A program made the position numbers and the translations under genes. From NCBI RefSeq assembly GCF_018531465.1, contig NZ_JAHDTF010000006.1, positions 186,001 to 250,000 of the forward strand: a stretch of DNA of 64,000 nucleotides, read 5' to 3'. Source of the DNA: Sphaerisporangium fuscum. GTDB lineage: Bacteria > Actinomycetota > Actinomycetes > Streptosporangiales > Streptosporangiaceae. Shown in pieces: positions 56,984-64,000 of this stretch. Every line of letters starts with the position of its first letter. Positions within the stretch are counted from its first letter, which is position 1. The notes under the pieces are model-generated. The model ran no database searches. It was not told the DNA's origin and saw nothing but the letters and a program-made list of their open reading frames with translations.

Positions 56984-57708
56984 TGCTCGGCTACATCCGC
57001 CTCGAACTGCGGCGCGTCACGCGCGACGTCGCGTTCCTCGTCTTCGGCATCGCGATGCCGGTGGTGATGTACCTGATCTTCACCACTCTCGGCCTCGCCC
57101 AGGGCGGCGGGCAGGAGGCCACGCTGTACGTCATGGTCAGCATGGCGGCCTACGGAGGCGTAGGGGCGGCGTTCAACAACGGCGCCGGGCTCGGCGAGGA
57201 CCGCGGCGCCGGGTGGCTGCGCCAGCTGCGCCTGACCCCCCTCGCCCCGGCGAGCATCGTCACCGGCAAGACCATCACGGGGATGGTCGTGGTGGTCCCC
57301 GGCATCGTCGCGGTGCTCGCCGCGGGCGCCCTGATCAAGGGCGTCACCCTGCACCCGGCCCAGTGGATCTCCATCATCGCCCTGCTGTGGGCCGGGACCA
57401 TCCCCTTCACGCTCATCGGGCTCGGCAACGGCTACCTGCTCACCGGGCAGGCGGTGGGCATCGCCAACATGGCCGCCAACATGGGCCTGGCCGTCGTCGG
57501 AGGGCTGTGGCTGCCCGCCGAGACCTTCCCCGGATGGCTGAAGGCGATCTCGGACTGGACACCCACCCGCAACTACGCCGACCTGTCCTGGCACGTCGCC
57601 TTCGGCCAGGCGCCTCCCCCGGGCTCGGCGCTGATCCTGCTCGGCTGGCTGCTCGCCGCCGGGGCGTACGCGGTGTACGGCTACCGCCGCGCCGCCCGGA
57701 CGGCCTGA
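56983..57708 (+). CDS. ABC-2 type permease
   Basis: A 241-residue permease with six predicted transmembrane helices, including VFGIAMPVVMYLIFTTLG near the N-terminus and the conserved late stretch IANMAANMGLAVVGGLWLPAETFPGWL. It pairs with the preceding ATPase and forms the membrane channel, probably as a homodimer. Confidence 0.92.
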   Translation: MLGYIRLELRRVTRDVAFLVFGIAMPVVMYLIFTTLGLAQGGGQEATLYVMVSMAAYGGVGAAFNNGAGLGEDRGAGWLRQLRLTPLAPASIVTGKTITGMVVVVPGIVAVLAAGALIKGVTLHPAQWISIIALLWAGTIPFTLIGLGNGYLLTGQAVGIANMAANMGLAVVGGLWLPAETFPGWLKAISDWTPTRNYADLSWHVAFGQAPPPGSALILLGWLLAAGAYAVYGYRRAARTA

Positions 57709-57722
57709 GCCCGGGGACGGCC

Positions 57723-58886
57723 ATGGCGGAGACCGGTTACCTTATGGCGGTGAGCACGCCCCCACCCGGCCGGTGCCGGGACGAGCAGGCGAAAAGACGC
57801 TTCGGCGACGAGGGCCCGGACGCCGATCCGTTCATGATCTGGCTCTTCATGCTCGTCGTCCCCCTGTGGAGCACCATCGACGGGGGCACCAAGTCGTTGT
57901 GGCCGGCGATCGGCGGCGTCGTCGCCGTCGCCGCGCTGTACGTGTGGACGGTCAGGCTGGCCTTCGTCGACCCCGGGAAGGCCGAGAGGCTGCCGCTGCC
58001 GCTGCTCGCCGCCGCCACCCTGGTCCTGACGATCACGCTGGGGGACGGCTGGGGCGTGCTGTTCACCCTCCTCGCCATCGCCACCGGCGTGACGGTCAAG
58101 GGACTGAAGAGGGCGTCGGTCGCCATCCTCGCCGTGACCGTCGCCGCGTGCGCGGTGTCGCTGTGGCTCGACGGCGACTGGGGCGCCCTGATCGGCCAGG
58201 GGTGGGGGACGTACACCGCCGGCCTGGTGCCCGCCATCATCCTGCAGCTGTTCGACGTGATCGGCGAGCTCAAGGAGACCCGCGAGGAGCTCGCTCGCAC
58301 CGCCGTGACCGAGGAACGGCTGCGGTTCGCCCGCGACCTGCACGACCTGCTCGGTCACACGCTCTCGGTCATGGTCGTCAAGGCCGAGGCGGTGCGCCGG
58401 CTGCTGCCCGGCAGGCCCGAGACCGCCGCGCAGCAGGCCGGCGACATCGAACGGCTCGGGCGCGACGCCCTCAAGGACGTGCGCGCCGCCGTCAGCGGGT
58501 ACCGGGGGCGGGGGCTGACCTCCGAACTGGAGTCGGCCCGCACGGTGCTCGGCGACGCGGGGGTCTCCCTCACCACGCGCATGCCCGTCGTCGAGCTGGC
58601 ACCCGAGGCCGACGCCCTGCTCGGCTGGGCGGTTCGGGAGGGGGTGACGAACCTGATCCGGCACAGCGGCGCGCGGACGTGCGAGATAGATCTCAGCGTC
58701 GGCGACAATGGCACGGTGCTGGAGATCCGTGACGACGGCAGGGGCGGCGCCCCCCAGGCGACTTCGGGCAACGGGCTGAGAGGGCTGCGCGAGCGGGTGA
58801 CGGCCACGGGCGGGCTGCTCGACGTGGCCGACCTCCCGGCGGGCGGCTTCCGCCTGCGGGTGACCGTGCCGCAGGAGGCCGCGTGA
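57723..58886 (+). CDS. Sensor histidine kinase (HisKA_3)
   Basis: A kinase of about 387 residues from ATG 57723 (GGGGA 6 nt upstream). GTG 57750 after TACCTT is a leaderless alternative. Five transmembrane helices (about 35-160) precede FARDLHDLLGHTLSVMVVKAE (phosphoacceptor His) and an ATPase domain with EGVTNLIRHSGA and GNGLRGLRERV. The DesK-like build suggests membrane-state or drug sensing. It overlaps the response regulator by 4 bp. Confidence 0.9.
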   Translation: MAETGYLMAVSTPPPGRCRDEQAKRRFGDEGPDADPFMIWLFMLVVPLWSTIDGGTKSLWPAIGGVVAVAALYVWTVRLAFVDPGKAERLPLPLLAAATLVLTITLGDGWGVLFTLLAIATGVTVKGLKRASVAILAVTVAACAVSLWLDGDWGALIGQGWGTYTAGLVPAIILQLFDVIGELKETREELARTAVTEERLRFARDLHDLLGHTLSVMVVKAEAVRRLLPGRPETAAQQAGDIERLGRDALKDVRAAVSGYRGRGLTSELESARTVLGDAGVSLTTRMPVVELAPEADALLGWAVREGVTNLIRHSGARTCEIDLSVGDNGTVLEIRDDGRGGAPQATSGNGLRGLRERVTATGGLLDVADLPAGGFRLRVTVPQEAA

Positions 58887-59488
58887 TCCGGCTGCTGCTC
58901 GCCGAGGACCAGGGCATGATGCGCGGGGCCCTGGCGCTGCTGCTCGGCCTCGAGGACGACATGGAGGTCGTCGCCCAGGTGTCCTCGGGCGACGAGGTCG
59001 TCGGCGCCGCCCTGGCGCACCGGCCCGACGTGGCGCTCCTCGACATCGAGATGCCCGGCCGCAACGGCCTGGACGCCGCCGCCGACCTGCGCGAGAAGCT
59101 GCCCTCCTGCCGGGTGCTGATCCTCACCACCTTCGGCAGGCCCGGCTACCTGCGCAGGGCCATGGAGGCCGGGGCTTCCGGGTTCATGGTCAAGGACGGC
59201 CCGGTGGAGGATCTGGCCTCGGCGGTGCGGCGCATCCTGGCCGGTGAGCGGGTGATCGACCCGGCGCTGGCGGCGGCCGCGCTGAGCGCCGGTCCGAGCC
59301 CGCTCACCGACCGCGAGCGCGACGTGCTCGCCGCCGCGGCGGACGGCTCCACCATCGCCGACATCTCCCGCCGCCTCCACCTGTCGGAGAGCACCGTGCG
59401 CAACTACCTGTCGGCGGCCATCGGCAAGACCGGCACCCGCAACCGCATCGAGGCCGCCACCCTGGCCCGCCACAACGGCTGGCTCTGA
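58883..59488 (+). CDS. NarL-family response regulator
   Basis: A 201-residue regulator. The receiver domain shows AED, phosphoacceptor Asp in ALLDIEMPG and Lys in GFMVKDG. The LuxR helix-turn-helix reads LTDRERDVLAAAADGS with ADISRRLHLSESTVRNYL. It probably activates the upstream ABC genes. Its stop is 3 bp from the end of the convergent SGNH hydrolase gene. Confidence 0.93.
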   Translation: MIRLLLAEDQGMMRGALALLLGLEDDMEVVAQVSSGDEVVGAALAHRPDVALLDIEMPGRNGLDAAADLREKLPSCRVLILTTFGRPGYLRRAMEAGASGFMVKDGPVEDLASAVRRILAGERVIDPALAAAALSAGPSPLTDRERDVLAAAADGSTIADISRRLHLSESTVRNYLSAAIGKTGTRNRIEAATLARHNGWL

Positions 59489-59491
59489 CCT

Positions 59492-60346
59492 TCACCCGCC
59501 GGCCGCGAGGGGCTCCGGGGTGAGGGTCGTGGCGCCGTCCCAGGGGAAGCCCGCCTTGAACGTCGTCTGGGCCAGCGCCCGCTGGCCCTCCGCGTTGGGG
59601 TGGAAGAAGTCCCACTTGCTGATGTGGTCGAGGGTGAAGGGATAGGAGAAGACCGCGCCGCCGTCGTACCTGCACCCGGGGCCGTACGCCGCGCAGGCCT
59701 GCTCCATCTCGTCGTTGTAGTCGCGCACCCGGTCCCTGACGCGGTCGCGGCGGGCCTGGTCCTTCTTGGCGTCGGAGTCGGCGCGGGCCAGCATCGTCGG
59801 GCAGATGTGGCCGAGCGCCCAGAACGACTTGGCCACGACGTTGTCCCTGCCGATCCGCCACAGCCGCTTCAGGTCCGGGACGCTGGCCGCGAAGATCTTG
59901 ACGCCCGCCGCGGCGAGCAGGGCGAACGCCCGGTCGATGCGGGCCCGGTACGCCGGGACGGGTGTCATCCGCTCCTCGCTGGGGGCGCAGGCGTCCTGCG
60001 CGCCGATCAGGACGGTGACGTAGGCGGCGCCGGCCGCCACGGCCTGGCGTGCCTGCGCCTCCAGGTCGGCGCTCTTGGACCCCGGCACGGCGAAGTTGAG
60101 GTTGTGCCCCCTGATCCCCGGGCCGACCGCGAGCAGCCGCAGATAGTGGCTGCCCACGTCGGGGTCGTCACCCGCCGACCAGGACCGCGAGGCGCACGAG
60201 ACGTACCAGCCGCAGGCGTTGAACCCCGCGCTGATCGAGTCGCCGAGCGCCGCCATGACCGGCGGCACGGGGTCGGCGGCCGCGACGGCCGTGCCCGGGA
60301 CGAACACCACCGCGGCGGCGAGCGCGAACGCGGTCCTTCTCACCAT
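59492..60346 (-). CDS. Secreted SGNH/GDSL hydrolase
   Basis: A 284-residue precursor from ATG 60346 with GGAGGTG upstream. The signal peptide (about 1-25, cleaved after AVAAA) is followed by the SGNH blocks: GDSISAG (Ser), a Gly in the oxyanion block near NFAVPGSKS, Asn-like block at LIGAQDAC, and the C-terminal DFFHPNAEG (Asp and His). Cys pairs suggest disulfides. Probably an extracellular lipase or esterase. In the third block Asp replaces the usual Asn (GAQD instead of GGND), which is worth noting. Confidence 0.88.
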   Translation of the reverse strand: MVRRTAFALAAAVVFVPGTAVAAADPVPPVMAALGDSISAGFNACGWYVSCASRSWSAGDDPDVGSHYLRLLAVGPGIRGHNLNFAVPGSKSADLEAQARQAVAAGAAYVTVLIGAQDACAPSEERMTPVPAYRARIDRAFALLAAAGVKIFAASVPDLKRLWRIGRDNVVAKSFWALGHICPTMLARADSDAKKDQARRDRVRDRVRDYNDEMEQACAAYGPGCRYDGGAVFSYPFTLDHISKWDFFHPNAEGQRALAQTTFKAGFPWDGATTLTPEPLAAGG

Positions 60347-60590
60347 GGTCACCTCCACCTGGGACGATCGATCCCTGGAAGAGATCGGCCACCCAAGGTA
60401 GAGATCGACGCGGGCGTGCTCTATTACCTCCGGGCGAGGCGTTGCTACCGTTGACCAAGTTCCTATCGCCGCTTGACAGCGCGTCACGCCTGTGTAGACG
60501 CCCGTGACGACGAATCACCCCGCTTGGGCGGGGTAGTGAGACCGGGCACCCGATGTCGAACGCGTTCAGTTTCCGAATAAGGTGGGCAGA
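60347..60590. other. Divergent spacer with a GC hairpin
   Basis: It contains promoters for the SGNH hydrolase and isochorismate synthase genes. A small hairpin CCCCGC-TTGG-GCGGGG (60518-60533) and a -10-like TAAGGT (60578-60583) lie before the synthase start. There is no gene. Confidence 0.5.
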
Positions 60591-61820
60591 GTGAGTGTCG
60601 CGCTCGGGATAACCCGCCCCCCGCTGATTCGCAGCGTCCCCGTCAACCACCCCGAAGAACTGATCGCGCGACTGCCACAGGCTCCGCCGTACGCCTGGGT
60701 GCAGCGCGGTGAAGGTCTCGTCGGCTGGGGCGAGGCCTTCCGCGTGGCGGTCCCCCCGGGAGCCGACCGTTTCGAATGGGCGCGCCGGTGGCTGGCCACG
60801 ACGTTCGGCGAGGCGCGCATCGACGACGACGTGCACGTGCCCGGTTCGGGGCCGGTGGCCTTCGGCTCGTTCACCTTCGACCCGGCCGCGACCGGCTCGG
60901 TGCTCGTCGTGCCCCGGGTGGTGATCGGCCGCCGGGAGGGCCGCTCGTGGATGACCACCGTGGGTGATCCGCCGATCGAGCTGATGACACCCGCGCGCTC
61001 CCCCGGCCGCATCGTGTACGGCGACGGCTCGCTCACCGCGCCGGAGTGGCAGCACGCCGTGTCGCGCGCGGTGGGCGAGATCCGGTCGGGGCGACTGGAG
61101 AAGGTCGTGCTCGCCCGCGACCTGGTGGCCACGGCCGAGCGCGACATCGACGTGCGCGTCCTGCTCGACCGGCTGGCCCGCGCCTACCCCGACTGCTACA
61201 CCTTCTCGTGCGCGGGCCTGGTGGGGGCGACGCCCGAGCTGCTGGTGCGGCACACCGGCGAGGAGATCGAGTCGCTGGTGCTGGCCGGCACGACCGCCCG
61301 CGGCGCCGGGCCCGCCGACGACGAGGCCCGGGGCGCCGCCCTGTTCGCCTCGGCCAAGGACCGCCAGGAGCACGTCTGCGCGGTCGCTTCGGTGCGCGAG
61401 GCGCTCGCGCCGCTGTGCTCTGCCCTGGAGGTGCCCGAGGAGCCCGAGCTGCTGGTGCTGCCCAACGTCCAGCATCTGGCGAGCCGGGTGCGGGGCAGGC
61501 TCGCCGACGGTGCCTCGGTGCTCGACGTGGTGGCCGCCATGCACCCGACGGCGGCCGTCGGCGGCACCCCGACGGCGGTCGCGCTGGAGGTGATCCGCGA
61601 ACTAGAGGGCATGAACCGCGGCGGCTACGCCGGCCCGGTGGGGTGGATCGACGCGCGGGGTGACGGCGAGTGGGGCATCGCGCTGCGCTGCGGCTACGTC
61701 GAGGGGCGCCGGGCGCGGCTGTTCGCGGGCTGCGGCATCATGGGCGGCTCCGACCCGGCGTCCGAGCTGGCCGAGGCCCAGGCGAAGTTCCGCGTCATGA
61801 GGTACGCCCTGGAGGGCTGA
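60591..61820 (+). CDS. Isochorismate synthase (chorismate-binding enzyme)
   Basis: A 409-residue MenF/DhbC-type enzyme that converts chorismate to isochorismate for menaquinone or a catecholate siderophore. The conserved C-terminal chorismate domain includes EKVVLARD (Lys base), GATPELLVRH, LAGTTARG, the HPTAAVGGTP loop and GCGIMGGSDPASELAE. GTG 60591 fits a leaderless start after TAAGGT; GTG 60582 is possible. No siderophore genes are near, so menaquinone synthesis is the simpler role. Confidence 0.9.
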   Translation: MSVALGITRPPLIRSVPVNHPEELIARLPQAPPYAWVQRGEGLVGWGEAFRVAVPPGADRFEWARRWLATTFGEARIDDDVHVPGSGPVAFGSFTFDPAATGSVLVVPRVVIGRREGRSWMTTVGDPPIELMTPARSPGRIVYGDGSLTAPEWQHAVSRAVGEIRSGRLEKVVLARDLVATAERDIDVRVLLDRLARAYPDCYTFSCAGLVGATPELLVRHTGEEIESLVLAGTTARGAGPADDEARGAALFASAKDRQEHVCAVASVREALAPLCSALEVPEEPELLVLPNVQHLASRVRGRLADGASVLDVVAAMHPTAAVGGTPTAVALEVIRELEGMNRGGYAGPVGWIDARGDGEWGIALRCGYVEGRRARLFAGCGIMGGSDPASELAEAQAKFRVMRYALEG

Positions 61821-61883
61821 GCCGGAAGGCCGGCGAGCCCGCCGAGAAGAACGTGTCCCGGCGGGCCCTCGCGGATGACGTCG

Positions 61884-62417
61884 TCAGTTGAGGTTCCGGA
61901 CGAGCCCCAGGATCTCCTGCAGCATCGTCGTGTGGTCCTTCAGGACGGCCGAGTGCTCGTCGAGTCTCCGGGTGTGCTCGTCCTGGTTCGCCCTGAGCTC
62001 GTTGAGGATCTCCGTGTGCTCGTCGAGCCTTCGGGTGTGCTCGTCCTGCGTCTCCTTAAGACCGTCCAGCCTCCGCGTGTGCTCGTCCTGCGTCTCCTTA
62101 AGACCGTCCAGCCTCCGCGTGTGCTCGTCCTGCGTCTCCTTAAGACCGTCCAGCCTCCGCGTGTGCTCGTCCTGCGTCTCCTTGAGGTCGATGAGCTTGT
62201 GCTTGTGCTCTGTGAGCATCACGGTGTGCTGGGCCTGCTGGACCTTGATGCTTTTGAGGTCGAACATGATCTGCCCGTAAAGCTCGCCGGCGCTCTCCGA
62301 GGTGGAGTGCGCCCGAGCGGCTATGAAGGACAGGGCCCTGTACTCCTCGTGCAATTCCTGGAACCACTTCTCGATGTTGGTCACGCGTTCTTCAAGGGGG
62401 GACGTCGTCGTCACCAT
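61884..62417 (-). CDS. Coiled-coil protein built of 14-residue repeats
   Basis: A 177-residue soluble protein. After an N-terminal helical region (ERVTNIEKWFQELHEEY) it consists of a long coiled coil made of two-heptad units DEHTRRLDGLKETQ, three of them identical at DNA level, with degenerate units on both sides. ATG 62417 lies 5 nt after GGAGG; GTG 62414 is equally plausible. No Cys or membrane segment. Such proteins act as spacers or oligomerisation rods. The role here is unknown. It converges with isochorismate synthase. Confidence 0.75.
   Translation of the reverse strand: MVTTTSPLEERVTNIEKWFQELHEEYRALSFIAARAHSTSESAGELYGQIMFDLKSIKVQQAQHTVMLTEHKHKLIDLKETQDEHTRRLDGLKETQDEHTRRLDGLKETQDEHTRRLDGLKETQDEHTRRLDEHTEILNELRANQDEHTRRLDEHSAVLKDHTTMLQEILGLVRNLN
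62043..62168. repeat. 42-bp tandem repeat, three identical units
   Basis: Units 62043-62084, 62085-62126 and 62127-62168 are identical; a partial fourth (GTCCTGCGTCTCCTT) follows, and degenerate relatives extend left. Each unit encodes 14 residues (two heptads). Perfect identity at third positions indicates recent duplication. Confidence 0.9.
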
Positions 62418-62534
62418 CATCACCTCCGCGCTCACACTAGCGCCCTGTGTGACGCTGTGCAGCGAAGTCGTCACGTAAAGTGAATCAGCTTCATGGTTCA
62501 GAAGTGCTGATGGACCAGGGCGCGGCCGAGGGGC

Positions 62535-63322
<788 letters not shown>

Positions 63323-63326
<4 letters not shown>

Positions 63327-64000
63327 CGTCGCACCTCCTCGGCGTAGCGGCGGACCAGCCGGTTGGCGAGGGTGGCCAGCAGCAGCATCCCGCCCAGGAA
63401 GAACTTGAACCAGTCGGCGTCCCAGCCCGCGAACACGATGCCCTTGTCGGCCATGCCGAAGATCAGCGCGCCGACGGACGCGCCGATCGCCGAGCCGTAC
63501 CCGCCGGTGAGCAGGCAGCCGCCGATCACGGCGGCGATGATGTAGATGAACTCCTGCCCGATCCCGGAGTTGGCCTGCACCGAGGTGAAGCGCAGCGCCA
63601 GGATCGAGCCGACCAGCCAGGCGGCGGTCGCGGTGGTCATGAACAGCGCGATCTTCGTACGGGCGGCCGGCACGCCCACGGCCCGGGCCGCCTGCTCGTT
63701 CCCGCCGACGGCGAAGATCCAGTTGCCGGCCCGGGTCCGCATGAGCACCCAGGTGGCCAGGGCCGTGACCGCGAGCCACCAGAGGATCGCCACCCGGAAA
63801 TCGACGCCGCCGGCCGTGATGGAGCCGGCCAGCAGCGCCCGCGCGCCCTCGTACCCCTCGGCCCTGCGCAGCCCGCTCACCTGGACGGTGCCGGTCAGGG
63901 CCTTGGTCACGCCGAGGTTGAGGCCCTGCAGCATGAGGAACGTGCCGAGGGTGACGATGAAGCTCGGCAGCTTCGTGCGGACCACCAGCAGCCCGTTGGC
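63323..64000 (-). CDS. Sugar ABC transporter permease (RbsC/FrcC family), partial
   Basis: About 225 C-terminal residues are visible; the start is beyond the window end. Features typical of the BPD_transp_2 family: [20 protein letters not shown], the EAA-like region [21 protein letters not shown], then [17 protein letters not shown] and a final helix before [10 protein letters not shown]. About seven transmembrane helices lie in the visible part. It partners the ATPase that follows. Confidence 0.92.

Overview
The window is high-GC DNA (roughly 70% or more, strong G/C third-position bias) with many GTG starts, leaderless promoters and actinobacterial families (SARP, LAL, WYL, MmyB-type XRE, DUF3040, Rv2578c-type radical SAM). 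The protein flavour suggests a filamentous actinomycete, probably Streptosporangiaceae-like; that is an inference, not a search result.

Layout. 1-3.9 kb: an ArsR regulator (cut by the window edge) divergent from a quinone oxidoreductase, then a decayed, gene-poor stretch. That stretch holds an orphan 31-residue ORF with a tandem AGTTWD motif, a HAD-phosphatase remnant, a large palindrome and a dif-like 11+6+11 recombination-site candidate. 4-6.6 kb: two tyrosine recombinases around a small L7/L12-like membrane protein. 6.7-18.2 kb: housekeeping and regulatory genes with much decay: a frameshifted LuxR-type ATPase regulator, an RdmC-like hydrolase, a hemerythrin, MFS and methyltransferase fragments, a MmyB-type regulator, and a degenerating sigma factor/ABC transporter operon.

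18.3-30.3 kb: a compact type II (aromatic) polyketide cluster. On the minus strand are AccC, BCCP and a fused AccDA for malonyl-CoA supply. Divergently follow a SARP/NB-ARC activator, a TcmI-like cyclase, a TcmJ-like cupin, KSalpha, CLF, ACP, an SRPBCC aromatase/cyclase, a double-domain ABM monooxygenase, a SchA/CurD protein and a MarR regulator. The set resembles tetracenomycin and pentangular-polyphenol pathways; no ketoreductase, methyltransferase or glycosyltransferase lies in the block. Two near-identical 23-bp direct repeats bracket it exactly, and a related copy lies at 56.0 kb.

30.4-49.3 kb: a secreted four-cysteine protein, a third tyrosine recombinase with a 26-bp palindrome in its promoter, a beta-lactamase-family membrane protein, a two-component system, a MerR/MFS pair, argG with an ArgR-like box, an acetyltransferase, a predicted structured small RNA with a perfect intrinsic terminator, PlsC, a PBP2a-type transpeptidase, DUF3040, a DoxX protein, a TetR-controlled flavin monooxygenase, a DHA2 exporter, and a radical SAM protein behind an SOS-like box. 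49.7-64 kb: a tricorn protease, a WYL regulator/hydrolase pair, a membrane-anchored protein apparently missing its N-terminus, an ABC/two-component operon, an SGNH hydrolase, isochorismate synthase, a coiled-coil protein built from 14-residue repeats, and a sugar-type ABC ATPase/permease cut by the window end.

No rRNA, tRNA, CRISPR array or complete insertion sequence was recognised.
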